Positions 17,968 through 26,334 of a stretch of 64,000 bases of DNA are shown here, one piece after another. A model generated the notes under the pieces. The model had not been told where the DNA came from. It saw only the letters and a list, made by a program, of their open reading frames with translations, and did not search any database. The stretch lies in contig NZ_CP017641.1 in NCBI RefSeq assembly GCF_001983935.1, positions 186,001 to 250,000 of the forward strand. The letters run 5' to 3'. Position 1 is the first letter of the stretch, and every line of letters starts with the position of its first letter. The translations under genes and the position numbers were made by a program. The DNA comes from Fuerstiella marisgermanici. Its GTDB lineage: Bacteria; Planctomycetota; Planctomycetia; Planctomycetales; Planctomycetaceae.

Positions 17968-19962
17968 CTAAGCGGCAGCCTTGTGTCCGCCGAGCCCCGC
18001 TTGAGTTAGCCGTTGATACAAGGCACATTTCTGCATCAACTCGGCGTGCGATCCCACAGCTGCAACCCGCCCCTGATCCATGACAACAATGCGGTCCACA
18101 AGATCCAGAAACGTTTCGCTTAGTACGTGAGTGATAATAAACACGGTGCGCCCTTTAGAAAACGACTTCAGCACGCCGTGAATCATGTCTTCGCTACGCG
18201 CGTCAATGGCGGACGTTGCTTCATCCAAAATCAGGATGGCGGGATTCCGCACGATCGCTCGCGCCAGAGAAATCCGCTGCCGCTGACCGCCGGATAAGCG
18301 ACCGCCGCCGGCTCCGATATGTGTGTCGATTCCATCGGGAAGTTCGGAAATAAAGTCCCACGCGTGAGCCTGTCGCGCGGCTTCGATGATGGTTTCGCGG
18401 TCCGCCGAAAAGTTGCCGTACCGAATGTTTTCCAGAATCGAATCGTTGAACAGCATCGTTTCCTGACTGACAAGGCCGATTTGGCTGCGCAAATCGCTTG
18501 TGCTGTATTCCGAAATGTCCTTCCCATCGATTCGGACGACTCCGGACTCCGGATCGATAAAACGCGGCAGCAAGCTCGTCAGTGTTGACTTTCCGGAACC
18601 ATTGCTGCCGACCACTGCCACCACTTCGCCAAATTTGACCTCCAACGAAACATTCTGCAGTACCATTGAACGTACTTCGCTTTCACCTGCGGAAAGGTAA
18701 CGGAACGAAACGTCTTCGAAGCGAATGGACTGCGTATGGCTACTGAAGACAGCGGGAGATTCAGGTTCGCTGATGACACTTTGGGTGTCGATCAGTTCGA
18801 AAACGCGGTCAGCACCCGCCAGCCCCTGACGAACCTGCCCGAAGACCGTCGACAATTTTCGCACAGGGTCCAGCACGCCGGCCAGCAGCACGTACATCGT
18901 CATCAATTCCGTGATCGTCATTGCCTCTGCTGCCAACTGGATGCCAAAAACGGAATCCGTGTTGCGAAGGACCATGTAAGCGCCGGGTGTAAACGCTACG
19001 ACCACGATGATTACGGCCATGATTTCTGATGTGGGCCGAATTAATGCGTTCATCCGAACGCACTTCATCTTATACAGGTAGTAGTCGTCGTTGGCCTTCA
19101 GGAACTGTTCCTGCTGACGTTTCTCACCACTAAACGCCTGCACCACCTTGAAACAATCGAACGTTTCGCCGATGCAGTCATAGATGACGGCCACGCTTTC
19201 CATCGCGCTTTTGGCCGCTTTTTTCAACATCCGTCCCAGTTTTGCCAGGAAGAAACCCATCAGGGGCACCAGCAGTATGGCGGTCAGCGTCAGTCGCCAG
19301 TTGATGAAGAATGCAGCCGCAATGCACGCCGATGCCTTGAGGGGTTCACGAATCATGCGTGTCCCAAACGCTCCCAGCCCCACAGTCATCTGTTGGATAT
19401 CATTTGTCATTAGCGACAGAATCTTAGTCGTGCCTTTTGCAGATACGGTCTGCATATCCAGTCGCTGGGAGGTGGCGAAGCAGTCGCGGCGAATATCGTT
19501 GGCCGTGCGGTTAACGACGATTCCCACCAGAATTTCCTGTCCATACACAAAGACACTCTTCAACACGGTGCCGAAAACGATGAACAGCACGATCAATGCA
19601 ATCGTGTTGAACTTGTCACGCGGTACAAATGGCAGAATGTACTGCTTGACCTGTGTGTAAGTGTGAAGGCTGCGAGTTGCGTCGGTCACGCGACTCTGCA
19701 GTTTGGTCCGTCGCTCCAAGGCGCTGTCATCAAGCACCGCCAGCCGCTCAGAATCACTCTGGATTTTTCGATTGGCATCATCGATCTGCTGATCGATGTA
19801 TTGGTGAAGGCTGTCATTTTCGAACAGCACTTTCACGACAGGAGCTACCGCCGAAAGATTCATGCACCAGCATGTGGCGATACCAAGTGCACACAGCACA
19901 GAGCAGATAAGGGAGAAGCGGTAGACCCACAGGTAACCGGCGGTTCGAGTTAACGTATCCAT
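17968..19962 (-). CDS. MsbA-like ABC transporter (lipid/glycan flippase), permease-ATPase
   Basis: A 664-residue half-transporter with an N-terminal six-helix exporter domain and a C-terminal ATPase. The ATPase has Walker A VVGSNGSGKSTL (about residue 450), signature LSGGQRQRISLARAI, Walker B ILILDEATSAID and switch histidine FIITHVL. Homodimers of this kind (MsbA) flip lipid A or lipid-linked saccharides across the inner membrane. An unusual feature is a charged, coiled-coil-like stretch of about 75 residues between the first and second membrane helices (from YIDQQIDDANRKI to HTYTQVKQYIL), absent from typical MsbA. Co-directional with the ELM1-type gene. Lipid-linked glycan export is inferred from the neighbours. 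Confidence 0.9.
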   Translation of the reverse strand: MDTLTRTAGYLWVYRFSLICSVLCALGIATCWCMNLSAVAPVVKVLFENDSLHQYIDQQIDDANRKIQSDSERLAVLDDSALERRTKLQSRVTDATRSLHTYTQVKQYILPFVPRDKFNTIALIVLFIVFGTVLKSVFVYGQEILVGIVVNRTANDIRRDCFATSQRLDMQTVSAKGTTKILSLMTNDIQQMTVGLGAFGTRMIREPLKASACIAAAFFINWRLTLTAILLVPLMGFFLAKLGRMLKKAAKSAMESVAVIYDCIGETFDCFKVVQAFSGEKRQQEQFLKANDDYYLYKMKCVRMNALIRPTSEIMAVIIVVVAFTPGAYMVLRNTDSVFGIQLAAEAMTITELMTMYVLLAGVLDPVRKLSTVFGQVRQGLAGADRVFELIDTQSVISEPESPAVFSSHTQSIRFEDVSFRYLSAGESEVRSMVLQNVSLEVKFGEVVAVVGSNGSGKSTLTSLLPRFIDPESGVVRIDGKDISEYSTSDLRSQIGLVSQETMLFNDSILENIRYGNFSADRETIIEAARQAHAWDFISELPDGIDTHIGAGGGRLSGGQRQRISLARAIVRNPAILILDEATSAIDARSEDMIHGVLKSFSKGRTVFIITHVLSETFLDLVDRIVVMDQGRVAAVGSHAELMQKCALYQRLTQAGLGGHKAAA

Positions 19963-20190
19963 TGCCCGTCAAGCATCCTTTTGTCGGGTCGTGTCGATCA
20001 GGCTGTTGCTGACGCCAAAAACTGCCACGTCGATTCCATGACGTGAGTGGTCGGAATTAGACAGGTATTCGGGAAATCTGTCTACAGGAATTGCCATATT
20101 GACCCATGGAAGCCAATCCCGATAGCATCCGGGCGCAACGGGCGACTCGAAACCCTTCAATACAGAGCTCCGATTGCAAATTCTGGTGAC

Positions 20191-21033
20191 ATGAACTTAT
20201 TCGCCCTGCAAACGGTTGTGCTTAGCTCAAGCGCCATTGCGACAATGCTCGTCGCTGTTGGTTTGAGTTGCCGGTATGCCTGGTGGAAGCCGCCTGTAAA
20301 CTGGAGCATGCCTCGCGTGCTGATGTACCATATGGTCTCTCCGCACCGCAAAAAGGCGAGGTTCAATAAGCTGAGAGTCCTGCCGGAAAGATTTGAAGAG
20401 CAACTCGCGTGGCTGCAGGAAAACGGCTTTCAATTTGTCTTTGCCAGCCAGTTATGTGATGGCACCAAACTTCCGGGGAAAACGGTCTGCTTAACGTTTG
20501 ATGACGGCTACGCAGACAATCTGCTGATCGCGGATCCCATCATGGAAAAATACGGAGCTGTGGGTACGCTGTACTTGGTGGAAGATCGTTCTGGCGGCTG
20601 GTCCAGCAAAAAGAAAAGCCATCACGAAGACGACGAACTGGCCAGCGAACCGAAACTCACTGACCTACAGGTTGAACAGATGCTGCAATCCGGCCGATGG
20701 GAACTTGGCGGGCACACAGTCACTCACGCCAACCTGCCGAATCTCGACGGTGACGAAGCAGCTCGAGAAATCACAGATTCGCGGAATCGACTGACTGAAC
20801 AGTTTGGGCAGGAACTCAAGACCTTCGCCTACCCATTCGGGCTGCTGGGTGATCGCGAAGTCCGGCTGGCTCGTGAAGCCGGCTATTCAGCGGCCGTGAC
20901 AACAGAACCTCGGATTTACGATGCGGCTCATGACGACCTGATGATGATTCCTCGGATAAAGGTGTCTGGTACGGAGGGGATGGCGGCGTTTGCCATTCGC
21001 ATACGCACGGGACAACGTGGCTTGTTGAAATGA
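20191..21033 (+). CDS. Polysaccharide deacetylase family protein (NodB domain)
   Basis: About 280 residues from the ATG at 20191. An N-terminal helix (VLSSSAIATMLVAVGLSCR) probably anchors the protein in the inner membrane. The NodB catalytic motifs are present: TFDDGYADN (motif 1) and GGHTVTHANL (motif 2, metal-binding histidines), then FAYPFGLLGD (motif 3). Such enzymes remove N- or O-acetyl groups from peptidoglycan, chitin-like or surface polysaccharides. The longer frame from 20047 is rejected because it has no membrane or signal logic and a poor leader. It is divergent from the MsbA-like gene and followed by a second methyltransferase 94 bp later. Confidence 0.85.
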   Translation: MNLFALQTVVLSSSAIATMLVAVGLSCRYAWWKPPVNWSMPRVLMYHMVSPHRKKARFNKLRVLPERFEEQLAWLQENGFQFVFASQLCDGTKLPGKTVCLTFDDGYADNLLIADPIMEKYGAVGTLYLVEDRSGGWSSKKKSHHEDDELASEPKLTDLQVEQMLQSGRWELGGHTVTHANLPNLDGDEAAREITDSRNRLTEQFGQELKTFAYPFGLLGDREVRLAREAGYSAAVTTEPRIYDAAHDDLMMIPRIKVSGTEGMAAFAIRIRTGQRGLLK

Positions 21034-21127
21034 CTTGGAACACGCTTCACAAAACATGCGGCGAACGCGACGTTTGGTCAGACATATCTGAACGAAAACT
21101 ATTATTTCCACGGAAGGAACTATTGCG

Positions 21128-21874
21128 ATGAGTGTCATCAAAAACGTACTGCGTCCGGCAATTCATCGCATGGTGAAAATCGGGAAGCCGCACTTTGACT
21201 GTTCGATTTGTGGGTACCATGGCCCCTTCAAAGACAAGCGGATCACCAGAACTCCAAATCTAGTTCGAGTAGACTCGAAATGCCTCGGCTGTGGAGCGGC
21301 AGAGCGTCATCGCATGCTGAAGTTGGTTATTGAAGAACTGTTCGGGGAAGGCCAGGCAGATGGCAAAGCAGTGCTGCATATGGCTCCTGAAGCCTGTATG
21401 CAGCCGCTCATTTCTTCAAAGTTCGCTACCTACCACACGGCAGACCTCTTCATGGAAGGAGTCGACTTCCATGAAGATGTGCAAGACATGTCATTGGCCA
21501 GCGGCAGCTATGACTGTGTGGTCATTTCACGAGTACTCACGATTCCGCCGGACCTGAACGCTTCGATTCGCGAATTGCGCCGAATCCTGAAACCTGACGG
21601 CATCGCTATCATCGCAGAAATTCATTCGCACCAGGAAACGGTCGAATTCGGCGAAATGCGAAAACACCGCTCGCGACAGGTCGGGATCGACATCCTGAAC
21701 CGGTATGCCGAACACTTTTCGAGAGTCGAACGCTACGATGCCGCACGCTACGGTAGTCGCTTCCAACTAGTCAATCGCATGAAGCTGGACGGCATTACAA
21801 AAGATGACTACCCCGTCGAAGTGCGTGAACAAGGGCAGGGCTTCCGAGAGCTGGTCGCAGTCTGTTACGCGTAA
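21128..21874 (+). CDS. SAM methyltransferase-like protein with zinc-binding N-terminus
   Basis: A 248-residue protein. The N-terminus has two CxxC pairs, CSICGYHGPF and CLGCGAAERHR, and the remainder resembles a divergent class I methyltransferase: VLHMAPEACM at the motif I position, SYDCVVISRVL, LRRILKPDGIAIIAE. The glycine-rich motif I is altered (HMAPE rather than a GxGxG), which is seen in a subgroup of methyltransferases in polysaccharide loci. A GGAAGGAA Shine-Dalgarno lies 7 nt before the ATG. Substrate unknown; location between envelope genes suggests a sugar or lipid acceptor. Confidence 0.72.
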   Translation: MSVIKNVLRPAIHRMVKIGKPHFDCSICGYHGPFKDKRITRTPNLVRVDSKCLGCGAAERHRMLKLVIEELFGEGQADGKAVLHMAPEACMQPLISSKFATYHTADLFMEGVDFHEDVQDMSLASGSYDCVVISRVLTIPPDLNASIRELRRILKPDGIAIIAEIHSHQETVEFGEMRKHRSRQVGIDILNRYAEHFSRVERYDAARYGSRFQLVNRMKLDGITKDDYPVEVREQGQGFRELVAVCYA

Positions 21875-21920
21875 TGTTACTTCTGCACTGCAACTAAACT
21901 CACTTTTGATAAGTTCTGGT

Positions 21921-23207
21921 TCAATTTGGAGTGCGACCATTTTTGACGAACCAAATACTGGCGGCGATCCGTGACAGACTCTCAGCGGACTCCTTTAGTG
22001 CCGCGTCGTTGTTGAAGGCCAGGTAATTTGTCGGGCACCTCTGGCCGTGCAGAAGAAACATTGCGTCGTCATACTGTCGATGTCCGGCTTCGGTGATTTC
22101 GTCTTTTCGTCGGCTCACATTTTCATAGCTTGCCATGCAGTGGACCACGGGAATTCTCTTTCCGAAGACTCCCATTAAGGCGGACAGGCGGCTAAATCGA
22201 GGGTGGTCAGTTTTACGGTTGAGATACAAAAAGTCAGGCAGCGCGCGATCGACAAACGTATTTCCAGAACCAGCGAATAGAAGCTTCAGCCGCAGACCAA
22301 GGCATGCTCGCAGATAAACCAGCGGAGCGATGATTTCGTCAAAATTCTCTCTCGACTGGAACGTCAGTGGACGCACAAAAATCACAGCAAGCTTGTAAAT
22401 CAGCGATTTGCGATAGAGATGCTTTCCCGTGTAAACACGGCTTACCAGCGCCGTATCTTTGCAGATTTGCGTTGCCAGCGACGTCTTGCCGGCTCCGTCG
22501 CAGCCCATAATTGACACCCACTTCGTTTTTCGTGGCGCGGACAGCATTGCCTGAGCGACTCGCTTGAGTCGCGAGTCAGCCGTCCGCTCACTTCGCGAGC
22601 CAAGCTGCGAAGTCACGGTAGTCAGGCTGAAGGCCGCATCTGTTGACGAAACGACTCCTGACTGGCGAATCGCTGCCAGTCGCTGAGCAAGGTCATCGTA
22701 TCCTTCGGTGACACATTTCGCTTCGTATTGCAGCAGCCGTCGCAGCTGCTTATCGTCGGTCACACGCTTTCGTTTGCACACCAGATGCTGTAGAAAAAGA
22801 CAGGCCTCTACGTCAATCGGTAGCCGCAGGAACGAACCGTCGGACCTCTTTGCGCAGTGTTCCATTTCTTCGAAACACAATGACTGCTTTCCGCCGTCCA
22901 ACTGCGGCAGTTCAATCCAAAGATCGAAATGTAGGTAGTGCGCCCCATCTAAAGAAAACAGCAGCATCTCCACCTTGCGCCGGCGCTGCCTCACGATATG
23001 GACGTGGCACAACCCTTTGCGCACCCATTGCTGAGTTGCGACGATGACTGCCATGACGGATTCTTCCGTCGCCAGCAAATCGATATCGTCTCCATCAATC
23101 GAGTTCGCATCGGGCGTGTCATCGCGAAGCTGAATAAAAGCCCACTCGCCGTTTAGAATATGGCCGAGGCACTCCAGCAGTCCGTCGTGCGAGGCTTCGC
23201 TAGGCAT
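21921..23207 (-). CDS. Nucleotidyltransferase-like domain fused to thymidylate-kinase-like P-loop domain
   Basis: A 428-residue two-domain protein. Residues about 20-100 look like a nucleotidyltransferase fold: SIDGDDIDLL with acidic residues D40, D41 and D43, and a third acid in HFDLWIEL (D94). Residues about 230-420 are a P-loop kinase of the thymidylate-kinase type, with Walker A MGCDGAGKTSLA (235-243) and a DRA-type motif in FVDRALPDFLYLNRK. Its start overlaps the end of the GT4 gene by 8 bp, so it is the last gene of a tightly coupled operon. Proteins with this pairing occur in surface-polysaccharide loci, but no reaction is established that I know of. Phosphorylation of a sugar or lipid-linked intermediate is speculative. 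Confidence 0.7.
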   Translation of the reverse strand: MPSEASHDGLLECLGHILNGEWAFIQLRDDTPDANSIDGDDIDLLATEESVMAVIVATQQWVRKGLCHVHIVRQRRRKVEMLLFSLDGAHYLHFDLWIELPQLDGGKQSLCFEEMEHCAKRSDGSFLRLPIDVEACLFLQHLVCKRKRVTDDKQLRRLLQYEAKCVTEGYDDLAQRLAAIRQSGVVSSTDAAFSLTTVTSQLGSRSERTADSRLKRVAQAMLSAPRKTKWVSIMGCDGAGKTSLATQICKDTALVSRVYTGKHLYRKSLIYKLAVIFVRPLTFQSRENFDEIIAPLVYLRACLGLRLKLLFAGSGNTFVDRALPDFLYLNRKTDHPRFSRLSALMGVFGKRIPVVHCMASYENVSRRKDEITEAGHRQYDDAMFLLHGQRCPTNYLAFNNDAALKESAESLSRIAASIWFVKNGRTPN

Positions 23208-24396
23208 GACGACTCTCTGAACAGAGTTCGTGGTAAATTTTCAGAGTATCCGACTGCATTTTTTCCAATAGAAAGCTGGAGTTCTCCGTCGGCAGCGAGA
23301 TATTGCCGGCTTTCGCTGCCTGCAAACGATCCGCCAGCGCCGCGATGTCTCTAAGCGGTATCAGCCCATCAGGAAACACGGTCGACAGTACTTCTCCGAC
23401 ACCCCCGTGATTGTAACCGAGAGTGATTTTTCCCAGCCGGACTGATTCCAACACAGCACGGCCAAAACTTTCAGGTGGCTCTGCAGTCGTGGAAATCACG
23501 GCATCACATGCCACGATGACGTCTCGAATGTCCGATCGATGTCCTGTGAAAACGATTCGATCCTGCAACTGCAGATCCTCGACCATGGCACGAAGTTCAC
23601 AAGCATAGATTTTACGACGCGGGTCTTCTCCGCCAGCGATCACGCCGCATACTTTGACATCGCGATCAGCCAGTATTCGCAGCGCCTTCAGGAAATCGAA
23701 GTGCCCTTTCAACCTTGTCACTCGACCGGGGACGCAGGCAACGAACTGCCCCTTAAGCTGCGGATACTGCTGGTACCAGTTCGTTAGCCACTGTGAACTT
23801 GGTTGGTAACCGTACGGAAATTCGGTTGGGTCAACGCCGCGATGAACCACGGTGATTTTCTGTGGATCGACACCCGGATAATTTTTCAGCAGTACATCTC
23901 GGCAAGTGTTTGAAACCGCGATCACTCGTTCACCGGACGTCATTATCCGGCTGTAGGCGTTCGGGCGGTTCAGGCCATGAACCGTGGTCAGATATCGCGG
24001 CCGGGTCGGAACCGGCAGTTTTCGCCACGCCAGCCATGTGACCCATGCCGGTATTCGAGACCGTGCGTGCACGGCATCGGGCTTCACCTGCTGCATCCAA
24101 CGCCGAAGCTGGCCAACGGACCTCAATGTTCGGGGGCTTTTTTTCCAGATCTGCATTTCAACGTGCTCGCCGCCTTCGCATTCGAGCTGCGTGACCATCT
24201 GCCCGCCGCCGGAGATCACAATACTGCGATGACCTGCCGCCACCAATGCGCGGTTGATCTCAAGCGTGCCCCGTTCGACGCCTCCGTTGTGCAACTGCGG
24301 AACTAACTGAGCGATCGTGAGTGACTGAACCAACGGATTTCTTTCTGGCCACGGTCGCCCAAATTCAGAATCCAATGGACCGCCGTTACTAAGCAC
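23200..24396 (-). CDS. GT4-family glycosyltransferase (GT-B fold)
   Basis: A 398-residue GT-B glycosyltransferase. The N-terminal domain has IAQLVPQLHNGGVERGTLEIN, the typical acceptor-side motif of GT4 enzymes. The C-terminal domain has ACVPGRVTRLKGHFDFLKAL, then the EX7E region EPPESFGRAVLESVRLGK, which contacts the nucleotide sugar. It transfers a sugar from a nucleotide donor to a lipid-linked or LPS acceptor on the cytoplasmic face. It is coupled by 8-bp overlaps both to the upstream oxygenase gene and to the downstream nucleotidyltransferase-kinase. A shorter start (at SLTIAQLV) is possible. Donor and acceptor unknown. Confidence 0.88.
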   Translation of the reverse strand: MLSNGGPLDSEFGRPWPERNPLVQSLTIAQLVPQLHNGGVERGTLEINRALVAAGHRSIVISGGGQMVTQLECEGGEHVEMQIWKKSPRTLRSVGQLRRWMQQVKPDAVHARSRIPAWVTWLAWRKLPVPTRPRYLTTVHGLNRPNAYSRIMTSGERVIAVSNTCRDVLLKNYPGVDPQKITVVHRGVDPTEFPYGYQPSSQWLTNWYQQYPQLKGQFVACVPGRVTRLKGHFDFLKALRILADRDVKVCGVIAGGEDPRRKIYACELRAMVEDLQLQDRIVFTGHRSDIRDVIVACDAVISTTAEPPESFGRAVLESVRLGKITLGYNHGGVGEVLSTVFPDGLIPLRDIAALADRLQAAKAGNISLPTENSSFLLEKMQSDTLKIYHELCSESRHA

Positions 24397-25054
24397 TTTT
24401 TCGAAGTGAGCCGGAAACCCATTTTAGAAAGCGTGAGGTTCGGCCACGTTGCGTTTTCCTCAGTTTTTCAGCTTCACTGGTTAACCATGCCACCTGTATC
24501 ACGCGCCGCTCTCCCTGAAACGGCAGGTGCCCGTGAAACGAATTGTCTGCTCGGCGGAATGCTGCCAATGTGCCATACACGGGACGGACTTCCGGGACTA
24601 CCATCGCCTCAAAGTCATCGATTCGTTCCAGAAATCGCAGACACCCGTCGCTCGACTGCATCCAGTCCGGATTTAGATACAGCAATGCCGTTACAATCTT
24701 GGACGAGCCATCCGTGTGAATGCGTCCGTGGTGCTTTTTTAACGACCGGCAGATGGACACCATTGTTGGGTACTGGCCGAGATTGTCTACGCCCAGACTG
24801 TTGCCGATCGCATCGGCGAACTCGGGCGAAGTCATTTGATCAACAACCGATTCGATAGTCGGGCCACATTCCTGAGGTTCGAACGGCAGGTAACCGGCTT
24901 CCTTTTGACGTGGGAAATCCTTTTCCAATTCATCGGCAAGCTCTCCAGGCAACTGATTCTCAGCAATCAGCATCGGAAACGGTTCGCTCAGCACCAGGGT
25001 ATCCGGGCTTTTAAAACGTTCCAGTGACAGTATCGATTCCGTTCGATGCGACAT
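24389..25054 (-). CDS. 2OG-Fe(II) oxygenase-like protein
   Basis: About 221 residues from MSHRTESILSLERF (an in-frame start at 25090 gives 12 more). The double-stranded beta-helix iron site is visible: HTD in HHGRIHTDGSSK, a distal histidine in FHGHLPFQGERRVIQV, with R in GERRV as the 2-oxoglutarate ligand. It resembles prolyl-4-hydroxylase-type dioxygenases that hydroxylate sugars, lipids or amino acids; LYLNPDW is also typical of the family. It is the first gene of a three-gene operon with a glycosyltransferase and a nucleotidyltransferase-kinase, so hydroxylation of a sugar or a lipid A acyl chain is a reasonable but unproven guess. Confidence 0.78.
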   Translation of the reverse strand: MSHRTESILSLERFKSPDTLVLSEPFPMLIAENQLPGELADELEKDFPRQKEAGYLPFEPQECGPTIESVVDQMTSPEFADAIGNSLGVDNLGQYPTMVSICRSLKKHHGRIHTDGSSKIVTALLYLNPDWMQSSDGCLRFLERIDDFEAMVVPEVRPVYGTLAAFRRADNSFHGHLPFQGERRVIQVAWLTSEAEKLRKTQRGRTSRFLKWVSGSLRKSA

Positions 25055-25090
25055 TCTTTGCTCCATTCCAGACGGTCGACCGGCGATCAC

Positions 25091-25504
25091 GTGACAACCG
25101 GACGAATTTCCCTTCGGGGAATTGAAAATTTTACAATGGTGGACGCTAAATCCGATGAGCGACCTTGGTTGCGTGAATCGCTCTCAATCGTGGCTGAGAG
25201 AAGGTGCCCTCGTCTGCAGTAAGCGGGGATTTTTGACTAGATCCCAAACACTGTCCAGAACTTCGTGCTAACGCAGGCAGTGTTCAGCAGCCCGTTTTCG
25301 CTGGCCGCAGAATGAGAGAAATCCGGAATACTGTCAAGATGGAATCGGCCGACTGCAGGATGCTCGTTGTGCAAACCGATCTTTCCTTAGGACAGCAAAT
25401 GCAGCAAACTTTCGCGTCTGCGCGTACAGGCTGTTTCTTGCGATGCGAAGACGAACCTGGTTGAAGCAACGAACTGCAGAAAAACTGCTTGAAGGATCGG
25501 AAAA
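25091..25504. other. Intergenic region between divergent genes; no convincing gene
   Basis: This 414-bp stretch separates the oxygenase operon (minus) from the YrbL-like gene (plus) and should contain both promoters. The only short frame with any protein-like look is a 50-codon plus frame at 25312-25464, which has no clear ribosome-binding site; I do not call it a gene. Confidence 0.35.
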
Positions 25505-26224
25505 ATGGCGACTGACAGGCCATGCACAGAAGCCACTTTTATAAAACTCGCCGACCAGGAGCCATTTGGCGTCGGAGGCCGGCGGCTGTGTTTCACTCAC
25601 CCCGACGACCCCGGAAAATGTATAAAGGTTCTGCGGCAGGACCAGCAGCGTACGATCCGAGGGAAACGTAGCGGCATTGTCCCCGCCCGGCTGCGACGTA
25701 GATATGACAACAATGCTGACGAACAACAGATTCTTGAGGACCTGTATCGGCGCATCGGACCGGCAATGAGTCAGCATCTTCCGGTCAGCCACGGAATCGT
25801 TGCTACAGACCTGGGGCCTGGATTGGTTCTGGATTTGGTCCGTGACTGGAACGGGCAGATCTCCCGCAGCCTGCGTGAGTTGATTTCGACCGGTCACGAA
25901 TTGGATGAATTCCGCCCAGCCTTCGAAAAATTCGGCCAGTTTTTGATGGCCTACACTGTGCTGACTCGTTCGCTACTGGACCACAACCTGGCCGTTCAGT
26001 CACGTAGAGATGGATCGTGGCAGATCTATCTGATTGACGGCCTGGGAGACCCCGCCTTTCTTCCCGTAGCCCGCTGGGTGCAGTCCATTGGCGCCCGAAA
26101 GGTACGCAGGCGGTTGGCGGCAGCGTGGCCTCGATTCGAGCGATTCAATCGCAATGGAGGCGTGACACCGGAGCTGATCGCAAACAGCACATGGGGACAG
26201 GGCTTTCTGAATCATCGGGGCTGA
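25505..26224 (+). CDS. YrbL-family protein-kinase-fold enzyme
   Basis: A 239-residue protein resembling the PhoP-regulated YrbL family, a protein-kinase-like fold. Recognisable pieces are FGVGGRRLCFTHPDDPGKCIKVL (glycine-rich loop and the phosphate-anchoring lysine), EQQILEDLYRR (the alphaC glutamate), LVLDLVRDWNG, LLDHNLAVQ (catalytic loop, HN replacing the usual HxD) and IYLIDGLGDP (the DFG position, here DGL). In enterobacteria YrbL responds to PhoP and cell-envelope stress; its substrate is unknown. The neighbouring gene is a second kinase-fold enzyme in the same direction. A hairpin overlaps its stop codon. Confidence 0.78.
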   Translation: MATDRPCTEATFIKLADQEPFGVGGRRLCFTHPDDPGKCIKVLRQDQQRTIRGKRSGIVPARLRRRYDNNADEQQILEDLYRRIGPAMSQHLPVSHGIVATDLGPGLVLDLVRDWNGQISRSLRELISTGHELDEFRPAFEKFGQFLMAYTVLTRSLLDHNLAVQSRRDGSWQIYLIDGLGDPAFLPVARWVQSIGARKVRRRLAAAWPRFERFNRNGGVTPELIANSTWGQGFLNHRG

Positions 26225-26234
26225 TGATTCAGAA
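26205..26234 (+). terminator. Perfect 12-bp inverted repeat over the stop codon of the YrbL-like gene
   Basis: TTCTGAATCATC at 26205-26216 is repeated inverted at 26223-26234 with a 6-nt loop, and the TGA stop (26222-26224) lies within it. No T-tract follows, so it may be a processing or attenuation hairpin rather than a simple terminator. Confidence 0.45.
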
Positions 26235-26334
26235 CGAGAATGTGTCGGCGGATTTGCAATTTTCAATCAGCCGCAGAATCTTCGTCGAAGAATGGCGTCG
26301 AATTCAGTTAGAAATGTTTTGAAGGGGGTTGAAC

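Noticed and set aside
25312-25464. 50-codon plus-strand frame before the YrbL-like gene
   Set aside because: Protein-like in parts but no Shine-Dalgarno and no family; could be chance.
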